Positions 1 to 7,715 are shown, counted from the first letter of the stretch. The stretch is DNA of 20,804 bases from JBAWYM01 sp037143575 (GCA_037143575.1 JBAWYM010000031.1:1-20804); one strand, 5' to 3'. A program made the numbers and translations. The notes: generated from the letters alone by a model not told the origin.

Positions 1-92
1 GCTATGAGCCAGAGCCGAACCTCAAATCAGGCAGGAATTTCTTTGGACGGTAGTGTGGCGAGGTACACAACAGTGCAATCTCTCCGAAATCA

Positions 93-101
93 TGCTACAA
101 T
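93..101 (+). promoter_or_regulatory. Extended -10 promoter of the pilin-like gene
   Basis: TGC-TACAAT forms an extended -10 element. It ends 8 nt before ATG 110, so transcription would begin at or next to the start codon (leaderless). No good -35 is seen 17 nt upstream. Confidence 0.5.
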
Positions 102-109
102 ATCCAGAA

Positions 110-415
110 ATGTCCCTCTTCATCCCCGCAGCCCTGGCCCAAGACAGCAGCAGCTTCGTCGTCTCCTCATGGGGCTATGGCAAGCTCAACTGGGCAGACA
201 TCCTCAGAAATGTGATGACGATGCTCACCGGAACAGTGGAAATCGCCGCTGTGGCGGTCTTCGTGGTGGGTGCATTCTTCTATACTATGTCGGGTGTAGA
301 TCAGAACTTGAACAGCAATGGCAAGAAGGCGATGATCGGCTCCCTTGTGGGGCTGGGGATCGTCCTGGGTGCACAGGCAATGATCAGGACGGCGGCGTTC
401 TTTATCTGGGGATGA
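110..415 (+). CDS. VirB2/TrbC-like small membrane pilin-type protein
   Basis: A 101-aa protein. Its N-terminus (MSLFIPAALAQ) looks like a short signal or leader ending in an Ala-x-Ala type site. Two hydrophobic helices follow (about residues 29-55 and 70-100), separated by a short polar loop (DQNLNSNGKK). This layout matches the VirB2/TrbC pilin-like family of conjugation or secretion systems, whose members are membrane-held subunits. No VirB4, VirB6 or other secretion genes are visible nearby, so the role is open. In-frame GTG 53 and ATG 92 are possible longer starts, but an extended -10 box (93-101) sits between ATG 92 and ATG 110, so I chose ATG 110. The stop is followed within a few bases by a hairpin repeat. 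Family call is moderate; function is inferred. Confidence 0.7.
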   Translation: MSLFIPAALAQDSSSFVVSSWGYGKLNWADILRNVMTMLTGTVEIAAVAVFVVGAFFYTMSGVDQNLNSNGKKAMIGSLVGLGIVLGAQAMIRTAAFFIWG

Positions 416-419
416 GGAA

Positions 420-506
420 AGTATAAAGGGATAAGTATGAAGTATTAAGGGCTTCTTCGAGGTGACCCTTACCCCATAATACTTGCCCCTTCATACTCCC
501 CAATAC
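420..506. repeat. Dispersed hairpin repeat, copy 1 (possible 3'-end terminator)
   Basis: Begins a few bases after the pilin stop. The left arm has AGTAT(A/G)AAGGG and AAGTATTAAGGG words. The right arm has their near complements CCCATAATACTT and CCCCTTCATACT, giving a long imperfect stem around a GC-containing loop. It aligns with 17101-17186 over about 70 nt at roughly 80% by eye with one indel. Both copies sit directly 3' of a gene, so a terminator or RNA-end stabiliser is plausible. It lacks a clear U-tract. Confidence 0.7.
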
Positions 507-579
507 GCCAACCAATTTTTTGCAAAATCCCATACACAGAAAAAAACCGAAAAATAGTGTTGCTCTTCCGTCCCCGTAG

Positions 580-585
580 TAGAAT
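580..585 (+). promoter_or_regulatory. -10 box of the TPR gene
   Basis: TAGAAT ends 8 nt before ATG 594, the same spacing as several other genes here. A TTGCTC at 560-565 resembles a -35, but its 14-nt spacer is short. Confidence 0.4.
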
Positions 586-593
586 GCACACTC

Positions 594-1196
594 ATGCACA
601 CCACTCCTCCTCCCGACACCCTGGAACGACTGGAGCGCGCTGAGCAATTGAAGCTCCAGGGGAAGCATCCGGAAGCGCTGGAGATCCTCGAAGTGCTGCT
701 GATGGAGGACCCGGAAAACGTCCCTGCGCTTGAGGAGATCGCCGATAATGAGCTTAGCCTCCGGCATTTTTCCCGTGCAGAACGCGCGGCCAGGGAGGCA
801 GTGACGATTTGTGACAAGAGCTACACCGGTCACTACATCCTCGGCTTCATCCGCTCGCACGAAGGCAACTGGCAGGCGTCCATCCGCGAGCTCAAGGCCG
901 CCAATACGCTCCACGCCAATAATCCCGAGATTCTCCGCTGCCTCGGCTGGGCGCTCTTCCATGCCGGCCAGCGCGCACAGGGAGTAGTCACCCTCGAGCG
1001 GTCCCTCAATCTGGATCACAGCAATCCCCTCACGCTCTGCGACCTGGGAGTGGCGTACCTCCAGCTCAAGAACATGTCCAAAGCGACCGACCTCTTCCGC
1101 CTTGCCCTGGAGGTGGACCCAACTAGCGATCGCGCCCGCGAGTGCATGAAGATGATGGAGAAGCTCAGGAAGGTGATGGAGACGACGAGGGCGTAA
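594..1196 (+). CDS. Tetratricopeptide repeat protein
   Basis: A 200-aa soluble protein made almost entirely of TPR units of about 34 residues, at roughly 15-47, 49-81, 83-115, 117-149 and 151-183. The usual small residue at helix A, the Ala of helix B and the closing Asp-Pro/Asn-Pro turns (for example MEDPENVPALE, LEVDPTSDRARE) are visible. Such proteins are protein-binding scaffolds; the partner cannot be read from sequence. There is no signal peptide or membrane segment. No Shine-Dalgarno site precedes ATG 594, and a -10-like box lies 8 nt upstream. The last 32 nt overlap the 3' end of the convergent SGNH gene. Confidence 0.88.
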   Translation: MHTTPPPDTLERLERAEQLKLQGKHPEALEILEVLLMEDPENVPALEEIADNELSLRHFSRAERAAREAVTICDKSYTGHYILGFIRSHEGNWQASIRELKAANTLHANNPEILRCLGWALFHAGQRAQGVVTLERSLNLDHSNPLTLCDLGVAYLQLKNMSKATDLFRLALEVDPTSDRARECMKMMEKLRKVMETTRA

Positions 1197-2166
1197 CCCT
1201 CCCCTCGATCTCCCGCATCAATAGTGGAGTAAATAACCGTGCTCCGCTCCCCGTAAGATGACTGGGGTCGAGGAACTGTTCCTGTTGATGATCAAACACG
1301 TGCTCTTTATCGACGATGAATGCAAAGGGCTTCGTCGTATAGAATTGAGAGACTTCTTTCACCGACATCGACGAAACATACTGCTGGTATTCTAATGTCA
1401 CGGGGTACTTCACCCCAATCACCTGCACATGATGCGAAGCGGCGAACGCGAAGAAGTCATCGACGACTGGTAGAAGAACCGGATCGACGAGCGTCCCGGA
1501 AAACTGTTGCACGAGTGCGCCCTTGGTTCTCTCCTGGCGATCCGTAGCCGTATACTGATTCCAGGGCTTCTGATCGGCGTACATAAAATTCCCCGAATCG
1601 TCGATAGCGATTGCCCTCTCCTTCGTCTTCCCAGTCAGCAAATCAGCAGCATCATTGATCACCACATTCCGAAGCGTCTGGCGATTGCGCGTGTCGAGCA
1701 AGGGAAAAGTATATTTCCCGAGATTCATCGCAAGCTTCACGAATGAGGGTTGATAGATTCGCTGAATTTGCGCGATCGACGCGACGTGAAGCATATCGAG
1801 GAGATGATCCGATCGCTCACGGAAAGAGGTGAGAGATACGTCATCCACCGGGACCACGAAATACTGGATACCAGGCTTGAGGGACAATGCCAGCTCCGCT
1901 CTCAGCCGCATATCGCGCCAGTTCTCGGATGGATAGGCGAAGTTGGCATATTCCGGATGAGCGGAGTCCATGACAATCGCGAATGTGGGATGCGAGTCTC
2001 CGAGGAAGACGTACTGGGGATCCTTCGAGAATTTCACGAAACGGTCGAACTCCATTGAAAAATTATCGTTGCGGACAATGCGGACATAGTTGTAGAGAGA
2101 GAACATTCCAAACAACAAGAAAAGCCCGATGCAGAACGCTGATGATGTGCGGAAGAAATATTTCAC
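1165..2166 (-). CDS. SGNH/AlgX-DltD-like membrane-anchored O-acetylation partner
   Basis: A 333-aa protein with one N-terminal membrane helix (about residues 8-28) and an extracytoplasmic domain. FLGDSH (Gly56-Asp57-Ser58-His59) supplies the nucleophile-type GDS block. DPSHL near the C-terminus (Asp300, His303) fits the Asp-x-x-His block of SGNH hydrolase-like folds such as AlgJ/AlgX/DltD. These proteins work with an MBOAT acyltransferase to place acetyl groups on exported glycans. The start is GTG 2166, 3 nt after the MBOAT stop codon, so the two form a translationally close operon. A Ser/Pro-rich tail is encoded in the stretch overlapping the TPR gene. Family placement is by motif and context; the substrate is unknown. 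Confidence 0.78.
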   Translation of the reverse strand: MKYFFRTSSAFCIGLFLLFGMFSLYNYVRIVRNDNFSMEFDRFVKFSKDPQYVFLGDSHPTFAIVMDSAHPEYANFAYPSENWRDMRLRAELALSLKPGIQYFVVPVDDVSLTSFRERSDHLLDMLHVASIAQIQRIYQPSFVKLAMNLGKYTFPLLDTRNRQTLRNVVINDAADLLTGKTKERAIAIDDSGNFMYADQKPWNQYTATDRQERTKGALVQQFSGTLVDPVLLPVVDDFFAFAASHHVQVIGVKYPVTLEYQQYVSSMSVKEVSQFYTTKPFAFIVDKEHVFDHQQEQFLDPSHLTGSGARLFTPLLMREIEGRVTPSSSPSPS

Positions 2167-2169
2167 GTA

Positions 2170-3609
2170 TCAGAATTGGAAGTAGAGGAACGTCTCCGGC
2201 TTGCCGCTGCCGAGGAGGAGAATGATCGCGAGGTAATAGATGCCCCAACGAAGATAGACCGGTCGTGAGGCAATCCATTGAGCCCACGTGCTCTGTACCA
2301 AGGCTTCCCAAAGCCAGAAGAGCAATACCGAAATGACAATCACCGCCCAAAGCGCAACGCCGTATTCCGCGTGCATCACCGAAGAGACGCTCACGGAGAA
2401 TCCCGAGAACAGGTGTGTGACGATATAGAGGGCATCACGCAGAGTCGCGGCACGGAAGAAGATCCACGCGAACGTCACGAGCGCATACGTCACACTCACC
2501 CGAAGGAAATGATGAAGACGCGGGAACGACGACATCCCGAGGATTGCGGCAATGTGCGTGCGAAGCCGTAGTGTGAGAAGACCAATGACTAGGTACAGGC
2601 CATGTAACCCTCCCCAGATCACGAACGTCCAGCTGGCTCCGTGCCAGAGTCCGCTGATCAGGAAGACGAAGAGGAGATTGCCGCACTGGCGCACAAGCCC
2701 TTTGCGATTGCCCCCGAGGGGAATGTAGAGATAATCGCGGAACCACGACGAGAGGGAAATGTGCCACCGTCGCCAGAAATCCGCGACCGAGAATGCGGCG
2801 TACGGATGGAGGAAATTCTCCCTGAGGGAAAAGCCCATCACCTTCGCAGCCCCAATGGCGATATCGGAATAGCCCGAGAAGTCGCAGTAGATCTGGAAAG
2901 AAAAAAGGATTGTTGCGAAGAACAGCGATGCACCGCTGTGCAGTTGAGGATCGGCGTACAGAGGATTGATGATGCGCGCGAGGCTGTCAGCAATGACGAT
3001 TTTCTTGAAGAATCCGGTGAGCATACGCGATAACCCGGAGAAGAAATTGTCGGTATCCCACCGCGGCATCTCCCGGAATTGCGGTAGTAAATGTGGAGCA
3101 CGTTCAATCGGCCCGGCGACGAGCTGCGGAAAGAAGGAAGTATAGAGCGCGAAGAGTCCGAGATGCTTCTCCGCCGGACAGACTCCGCGATACACATCCA
3201 TCATGTAGCTCAGCGACTGGAAAGTGTAGAACGAAATCGCCACAGGCAGGACGACGTGGAGCGAAGGAAAACTCCAGGACCAGCCGAAAAAGTGCAGCAT
3301 CTCCGATCCCGATGCCGCGAAGAAATTGGCATATTTGAAATAGACGAGGACGCCGAGATTCGAGCAGAAACTCAGCAGCAACCACCCTCTCCGCACCCCG
3401 GGACGTATGGAGGCAAACAGGAAACGCGCAGCGTAGTAATCGACGAGAGTCGTAGACGCGAGGAGCAGGACATAGAACGGCTTCCACGACATGTAGAAGA
3501 GGTAGCTCGCGATGAGGAGTGTGACCCACCGAAACCTCCGGGGGGTACAAAAGATACATCCCACCGTCACCGGGAAGAAGAGGAGAAAAAGAGAAGAAGT
3601 GAAGGACAT
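2170..3609 (-). CDS. MBOAT family O-acyltransferase (AlgI-like)
   Basis: A 479-aa polytopic membrane protein with the AlgI/DltB-type order: N-terminal FLLFFPV hydrophobic segment, FYTFQSLSY (about 127-135), PQLVAGPIERA (161-171), CDFSGYSDIAIG (242-253), FWRRWHISLSSWFRDYLYIPLGGN (278-301) and LISGLWHGASWTF with the expected catalytic His323. It should move an acyl group, probably acetyl, across the membrane to the SGNH partner encoded immediately downstream, for modification of a surface polysaccharide. The frame stays open upstream to a GTG at 3741. I chose ATG 3609 because MSFTSSLFLLFFPV matches the normal family N-terminus and the upstream extension is low-complexity. It is divergent from ftsX. 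Confidence 0.92.
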   Translation of the reverse strand: MSFTSSLFLLFFPVTVGCIFCTPRRFRWVTLLIASYLFYMSWKPFYVLLLASTTLVDYYAARFLFASIRPGVRRGWLLLSFCSNLGVLVYFKYANFFAASGSEMLHFFGWSWSFPSLHVVLPVAISFYTFQSLSYMMDVYRGVCPAEKHLGLFALYTSFFPQLVAGPIERAPHLLPQFREMPRWDTDNFFSGLSRMLTGFFKKIVIADSLARIINPLYADPQLHSGASLFFATILFSFQIYCDFSGYSDIAIGAAKVMGFSLRENFLHPYAAFSVADFWRRWHISLSSWFRDYLYIPLGGNRKGLVRQCGNLLFVFLISGLWHGASWTFVIWGGLHGLYLVIGLLTLRLRTHIAAILGMSSFPRLHHFLRVSVTYALVTFAWIFFRAATLRDALYIVTHLFSGFSVSVSSVMHAEYGVALWAVIVISVLLFWLWEALVQSTWAQWIASRPVYLRWGIYYLAIILLLGSGKPETFLYFQF

Positions 3610-3773
3610 AGCGGGAGCGCGAAGTCGACGGAACGGTAACAGACAAAGGAGAACTGAAGAAGACGCACCATGAGAAAATCGATCGCTCAAATGATGAAAT
3701 AGGAAAATATGAAGAATGCGTGCTGTCCGTTGATCGCTCACCGCTAAATTTCCCGTTCAGGATAAACATCCTC

Positions 3774-3779
3774 TATACT
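3774..3779 (+). promoter_or_regulatory. -10 box of ftsX
   Basis: TATACT ends 7 nt before ATG 3787, implying a leaderless or nearly leaderless message. No clear -35 is seen. Confidence 0.5.
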
Positions 3780-3786
3780 CCTTTCC

Positions 3787-4776
3787 ATGCCGAGCATGGA
3801 ATCTTCGACACTCCTCATTATTCAACGCGGGATCGCCCGTGGCTTCCTCACTCTCAAGCGCGATCTCTTCGGCGATAGTCACAAGCGCGAAGGATGGAGT
3901 TTGGGGTTTGGGTCCCTCTTCGGCGTCCTCCTGCTCCTGCAGATCCTCATCGCTTTTCTCCTCGGGCTCGCAGGCGCCCAGGTCCTCCTTCTCAACCGTA
4001 CGGATGTGAAGCTCGAGATTCGGCAGGAAGCGACGCGGGCGGATGCGCAACAGTTCTTCTCTGCTCTGCAGGCTCTGCCCGAAGTCACCGGCGTCACATA
4101 CGTCACCCGCGAACAGGCGTACGCACAGGCGAAGGAGAAGGATGCCGCCCTCACGACATTCCTGGACAAATTCGGGATCAGCAATCCCTTCCCGGACACC
4201 GTGAACGTGCGACTCACATCCCTCGATGTCTTCCCCGCCCTCACGACATTCCTCGCACAACCACAGTGGTCGCAGATCATCAACCCGACGTATCTCACAG
4301 AGTCCACCACGCAGGAGCAGGATATCCGCTCTCTTCTCTCCATCGCCCACGGAGGCCAGGCGCTCTTTCTCCTGCTGCTCGCGATCGCCGGCGGTGTCCT
4401 CCTCCTCACGATCATCGAGCTCACGCGGCGCAACGCCCTCAATCGCCGCGAAGAAGTACTGGTGGAACGGCTGGTCGGTGCGGAGACCATGACAATCTTC
4501 CTTCCCTTCGCAACGGAAGTGACCGTCCTCCTGTGGCTGGGTATCATCGTGAGCGGCGGGCTGCTCGTCGTCTTCCTCGTCTTCCTTCCGACTATGCTTC
4601 CGGCTCTTGCAAGTGGAGGAGCTCTCGCCAATTTCACCAATGTCACGATCCCCATTCTGCGCATCGGTCTTCCGATAATTTTCCTCTGCGAGATCGTTGC
4701 CTCTCCGTTCCTTGCATGCTTCGGCGCCTGGCTGGGCATCCGGCCATCGATCCGGTCGACGTCGCTGCATGTGTGA
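3787..4776 (+). CDS. ftsX: Cell division ABC transporter permease FtsX
   Basis: A 329-aa protein with FtsX topology: a cytoplasmic N-terminus, TM1 (about 43-66), an extracytoplasmic domain (about 70-185) and three C-terminal TMs (about 190-212, 237-270 and 290-318). The stretch LPEVTGVTYVTREQAYAQ resembles the conserved start of the FtsX periplasmic domain, and LTRRNALNRREEVLVERLVGA resembles the conserved coupling loop RxxIxxRREEIEIMRLVGA. FtsX pairs with the ATPase FtsE to activate peptidoglycan hydrolases at division. No ftsE is in the window, which is unusual because they are normally adjacent. ATG 3787 follows a -10 box by 7 nt; a second Met three codons later is possible. Confidence 0.9.
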   Translation: MPSMESSTLLIIQRGIARGFLTLKRDLFGDSHKREGWSLGFGSLFGVLLLLQILIAFLLGLAGAQVLLLNRTDVKLEIRQEATRADAQQFFSALQALPEVTGVTYVTREQAYAQAKEKDAALTTFLDKFGISNPFPDTVNVRLTSLDVFPALTTFLAQPQWSQIINPTYLTESTTQEQDIRSLLSIAHGGQALFLLLLAIAGGVLLLTIIELTRRNALNRREEVLVERLVGAETMTIFLPFATEVTVLLWLGIIVSGGLLVVFLVFLPTMLPALASGGALANFTNVTIPILRIGLPIIFLCEIVASPFLACFGAWLGIRPSIRSTSLHV

Positions 4777-4838
4777 TGTTGAGCGAAAATTGCTTTGAGT
4801 GAACGAGGGATCGAATAGCGGAATATCGGAATAACCGA

Positions 4839-4869
4839 AACTTTTACAACCCTTAGAACTTTTACAACC
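4839..4869 (+). repeat. Tandem 13-bp direct repeat upstream of recO
   Basis: AACTTTTACAACC occurs twice (4839-4851 and 4857-4869), starts 18 nt apart, directly upstream of and touching the recO -10 box. It could be a paired regulator-binding site or a simple local duplication. Confidence 0.6.
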
Positions 4870-4875
4870 TATCCT
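4870..4875 (+). promoter_or_regulatory. -10 box of recO
   Basis: TATCCT lies 10 nt before the GTG start and supports choosing GTG 4886. It is a weak match on its own. Confidence 0.35.
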
Positions 4876-4885
4876 TTCAAACCTC

Positions 4886-5515
4886 GTGTCCTCCGCCCAA
4901 ACCCTGACATCCATCATCCTCGCCTCCTACGACGTAGGGGAAGCCGACCGGTTCCTCGTGCTCCTCACACGTGAGAAAGGAAGACTGACCGCCCGCGCCC
5001 GTGGAGTACGAAAATTGGGAAGCCGCCTCGGAGGGACTCTCCTCCCGCTCCACGCGGTCACCGTGGAAATCCATGAGTCGTCATCGTCACGAACGATCAC
5101 CAGTGCGGTATTGATGGCATCTGCCGGAGAACCTTCTTTCGCACGCTTCCTCATGGGCACCGAAGCCTCCGAGCTCCTTCTTTCACTCCTCGAAGATGAA
5201 GAACCTGTTCCGGAGATCTTTGATAACCTCCGGCAACTCCTCACTCTTCCATTCCCGCAGCCGCAGCATCTCCTCTCCTTCTGCATCCGCACGCTCTCGC
5301 TCCTCGGAGTTCTGGCAGAAACGACCAACACGGACGTTTTCGAGAAGCTCTCCCTAGAAGAGAAGCTCTTTCTGGAGCATTCCGCGCGAGGGCTCACGCA
5401 GGAAACGGTGAATATCGGTAATTTTTTCACTCTCCCCAAACTCTGCAAGCAGCTCATTTTCGAGCATGCCACGCGACCGCTCCGGGCGGCCGGTGTGACG
5501 GCGGCTTGCAGATGA
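4886..5515 (+). CDS. recO: DNA repair protein RecO
   Basis: A 209-aa protein with the RecO N-terminal OB fold: the opening TSIILASYDVGEADRFLVLLTREKGRLTARARGVRKLGSRLGGTLLPLHAVTVEIHES closely follows the family pattern (IVL..R..GE.D.ll.lLT.e.Gk....ArGarr..Srlgg.lqpf). A helical C-terminal region follows. RecO loads RecA onto SSB-coated single strands with RecR. The protein is shorter than typical RecO (about 240 aa) and lacks the four-cysteine zinc site some family members carry. The start is GTG; no in-frame ATG fits the conserved N-terminus. Confidence 0.9.
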   Translation: MSSAQTLTSIILASYDVGEADRFLVLLTREKGRLTARARGVRKLGSRLGGTLLPLHAVTVEIHESSSSRTITSAVLMASAGEPSFARFLMGTEASELLLSLLEDEEPVPEIFDNLRQLLTLPFPQPQHLLSFCIRTLSLLGVLAETTNTDVFEKLSLEEKLFLEHSARGLTQETVNIGNFFTLPKLCKQLIFEHATRPLRAAGVTAACR

Positions 5516-5607
5516 ATGCAGGACGGCTAAGCGAGCAGGTTCCATCCTAAAAATGAGGGGTCTCTTGTAGGTGATCATCATTTCTATGCTGCGCTGCTCT
5601 CTGCAAC

Positions 5608-5625
5608 GGAGGGATGGCTAAGTGG
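5608..5625 (+). pseudogene. 5' fragment of a second tRNA-Ser gene
   Basis: GGAGGGATGGCTAAGTGG differs at two positions from the first 18 nt of the intact tRNA-Ser (GGAGGGATGGCCGAGTGG). The preceding 10 nt (TCTCTGCAAC, 5598-5607) are also identical to those before the intact gene (5691-5700). No anticodon arm, T arm or matching acceptor strand follows. It is a 5' duplication remnant lying 93 nt upstream of the real gene. Confidence 0.7.
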
Positions 5626-5682
5626 CTTACCGCTAGCAATTCAAATTAGGAGTCCGACTGGTGGCAGTTCTTCTTTGGAACC

Positions 5683-5691
5683 TGTTACAAT
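5683..5691 (+). promoter_or_regulatory. Extended -10 of tRNA-Ser
   Basis: TGT-TACAAT ends 9 nt before the tRNA 5' end, a fitting distance for a start just ahead of the mature tRNA. Confidence 0.45.
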
Positions 5692-5700
5692 CTCTGCAAC

Positions 5701-5791
5701 GGAGGGATGGCCGAGTGGTCGAAGGCGCACGACTCGAAATCGTGTAGGCCCCTAAAGGGTCTCGAGGGTTCAAATCCCTCTCCCTCCGCCA
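5701..5791 (+). tRNA. tRNA-Ser (anticodon CGA)
   Basis: The acceptor strand GGAGGGA (5701-5707) pairs with TCCCTCC (5781-5787), followed by discriminator G and an encoded CCA. The anticodon stem is CACGA/TCGTG around loop CTCGAAA, with CGA at 5735-5737 reading UCG. The long variable arm expected for tRNA-Ser is present (GGCCCCTAAAGGGTC region). The T arm is GAGGG-TTCAAAT-CCCTC. Confidence 0.97.
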
Positions 5792-5844
5792 GCACGGGCA
5801 CGCGTCCGTGCCGCTTCCAGACTACAGAATCATCGGCATATCCA

Positions 5845-5864
5845 GGTTCGAATCCCTAGCTCCA
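5845..5864 (+). pseudogene. tRNA 3'-end-like fragment
   Basis: GGTTCGAATCCCTAGCTCCA has a T-loop (TTCGAAT) and a CCA-like end in tRNA order, but the T-stem does not pair and there is no 5' half. It lies between the intact tRNA-Ser and the stop codon of the minus-strand gene. Its GCTCC could pair with GGAG of the 5' fragment at 5608, so both may derive from one broken tRNA. Confidence 0.4.
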
Positions 5865-7634
5865 TCACGCTTCCTGTGGTCTCGGTGTGCTCAATGAAAC
5901 GGCGGCCCGCAGTTCCTTCTGGAACGACGCATGGCGTGGAAAATCCAGACGAACGGTTTCTGGAAAAGCAGCTGCATCTTGCTCTCTACCGGCTATTCGC
6001 AGTACGTCCGCGCAAGCGCAGACGACGCGCGCGGCCTTGTCGTAGCTCTTCCTATACTGCTCCCCGACGATGGCTGCCGTGCGTTTCCTCGCCATGGTCA
6101 TGCACCACTGCAGAAGCGTCTTCCATTCCTCTGATGTAAACGCAGCCTCTGTTGCAAGATCGCCGTATGCTTTCACAAGTCTGCGCTTGAGATTCTCGCG
6201 ATCGTCACAACTCCAGCCGCAACCGTTTTCCAGCGCGTCATTCCAGAGCCGATCAAGATTCGCAGGCAGCTTTTCCCTGTTCCCGGCGAGCAAGTAGAGA
6301 AATGCGGGAACGACGATACTCTGCGGATTCCAGCCGGACGTCCACCCGAGCGTTTCCTTCTGAGTTTGTGCAAGCTGCTTTGCACCTTCCCAATCCTGCG
6401 CAAAGAGAAGCGCATGTGCGAGAACGTCTTCCGACACGTCGACTTTCCGCTCAATATCGTCATCCTGTTCGCTGATGGGCATCGGTTCGCGCGTCTCTTG
6501 CTGACGCTGCCGTCGGTACGCAACGATGTGTTCTGCGGCCTCGTTCATGCGCTGTGTTCGTTCAGATTGAGGGATACTTTCACGGAGTTCGAGTAAACGT
6601 CGGAGTTCCGGTTTTGCGTTGAACGCCGTCAGCCGCGCCTCGCGCATGATCGGCTCATCGTGAAGGTACTGCGCTGCACCGTAGAGTTCGTCCGCGATCG
6701 CGGCACGCAACGGGAGATCTTCCGGAAGTACGTTAAGAGCCTCGCGTGCAACCGTGACGACCTGATCGTATTTGTCGCTCCGTGCGAGAGAAGTGACCCA
6801 ATCCAAGTACGCACGTGTGTGGTCCCTGCCATGTTCGCGCGCGAAAGACGCCATGCCGTCGATCCCCTCTGCGAGAAGAATCGCTTCACGAAGGTATGCG
6901 TCGGCACGCTTTCCCTTCTCCGTCTGCAGGAACCGAGTCCACTGCCGCAGGAATTCCGCCTTGTCCGGAAACGGTTTCGTCGTGACGTTCATCACGTCCT
7001 TAAGCGGCGGCGGACGACGCATGATCAGCTCTCGTACATGCGCAAGTTCCTTCCAAAGTATGTGTACACGCTGCGCGGGTTCGGCGGTTTCGTAGACGGA
7101 TCGCAGATACCGGCTGCACTCCTCATCAATGGCCGTTTCTTCGAGATCATGCACGCTGATGCCCCGGCCGTAGTCATCCTGCATACCGAGCGCTTCGAAG
7201 AGTTTCACGTACGCCTGACGTACGAGGGCGAAATCCCCGCAATCGAATACTCCGCGCGTCCGGTCGAAGAGCATCTCGAAATTGACAATACAATCCTCGT
7301 ACGGACCGAGGGAATCCTCATCGTCGTACCCATCGTAGAAACCGTAATGTTCCTGCTCCCATTCGTCGGCGTTCTCCTGCGTGTGTTCGATCTCCTTGAT
7401 GAGGTCATCGATATCCGCGAGGAGATTGCCGGTATGGAACATGTCCGGAACATGAGCCGCCCCTGTGTCCGTGGGGAGGAGTTCGTTCAGAAATTTCTCA
7501 CGTTCCGGTGGAGCGACGATACGAGCGGAGTTGCGGATAATCAGAAGGAGATCTTCCCGTGAACAATGCTTCAGCTTCTCCTCCAGTGCGTCGAAGAATG
7601 CTTTGACAGACATGATGTGGCTTGGGCGCGGCAT
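5865..7634 (-). CDS. Uncharacterised 589-aa helical (TPR-like) protein
   Basis: I do not recognise the family. The protein is soluble, without signal peptide or membrane helix, and mostly alpha-helical with TPR/HEAT-like pairs (for example AYLDWVTSLARSDKYDQVVTVAREALNVLPED). It has an acidic patch near residues 78-110 (EWEQEHYGFYDGYDDEDSLGPYED) and a CSRYLRSVYETAEPAQRVHILWKEL segment. The frame stays open upstream to 7844. The TATACT box at 7648-7643 ends 8 nt before ATG 7634, so I chose that start; ATG 7613 (MSVKAFFDALEE) is a good alternative and begins the conserved-looking part. The gene is divergent from the zinc-finger/pRiA4b-ORF3 gene, with overlapping promoter space, so co-regulation is possible. 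Confidence 0.8.
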   Translation of the reverse strand: MPRPSHIMSVKAFFDALEEKLKHCSREDLLLIIRNSARIVAPPEREKFLNELLPTDTGAAHVPDMFHTGNLLADIDDLIKEIEHTQENADEWEQEHYGFYDGYDDEDSLGPYEDCIVNFEMLFDRTRGVFDCGDFALVRQAYVKLFEALGMQDDYGRGISVHDLEETAIDEECSRYLRSVYETAEPAQRVHILWKELAHVRELIMRRPPPLKDVMNVTTKPFPDKAEFLRQWTRFLQTEKGKRADAYLREAILLAEGIDGMASFAREHGRDHTRAYLDWVTSLARSDKYDQVVTVAREALNVLPEDLPLRAAIADELYGAAQYLHDEPIMREARLTAFNAKPELRRLLELRESIPQSERTQRMNEAAEHIVAYRRQRQQETREPMPISEQDDDIERKVDVSEDVLAHALLFAQDWEGAKQLAQTQKETLGWTSGWNPQSIVVPAFLYLLAGNREKLPANLDRLWNDALENGCGWSCDDRENLKRRLVKAYGDLATEAAFTSEEWKTLLQWCMTMARKRTAAIVGEQYRKSYDKAARVVCACADVLRIAGREQDAAAFPETVRLDFPRHASFQKELRAAVSLSTPRPQEA

Positions 7635-7642
7635 CGGGAATG

Positions 7643-7648
7643 AGTATA
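7643..7648 (-). promoter_or_regulatory. -10 box of the 589-aa protein gene
   Basis: TATACT on the minus strand ends 8 nt before ATG 7634, the same spacing as the boxes of the TPR and transglutaminase genes. Confidence 0.45.
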
Positions 7649-7661
7649 GCGCATTCTTCGC

Positions 7662-7690
7662 GTGACACGCGGACGTCTGGCACATACCAT
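7662..7690 (+). promoter_or_regulatory. Promoter of the zinc-finger/pRiA4b-ORF3 gene
   Basis: GTGACA (7662-7667), a 17-nt spacer and TACCAT (7685-7690). Transcription would start near 7697, about 19 nt before ATG 7716. Confidence 0.45.
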
Positions 7691-7715
7691 GGGTGACATC
7701 ATTTCCCACCATCAT

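Noticed and set aside
3757..4917. Long minus-strand open frame opposite ftsX (386 codons)
   Set aside because: Highly charged, low-complexity translation with no recognisable domain; it is the antisense shadow of a clear FtsX coding region.
5792..5811. GCACGG/CCGTGC hairpin right after tRNA-Ser, considered as a terminator
   Set aside because: Followed by CGCTTCCAG with no U-tract; too weak to call.
6660..7562. 300-codon plus-strand frame inside the 589-aa gene
   Set aside because: No domain or promoter; the minus-strand frame is longer, has a -10 box and a normal composition.
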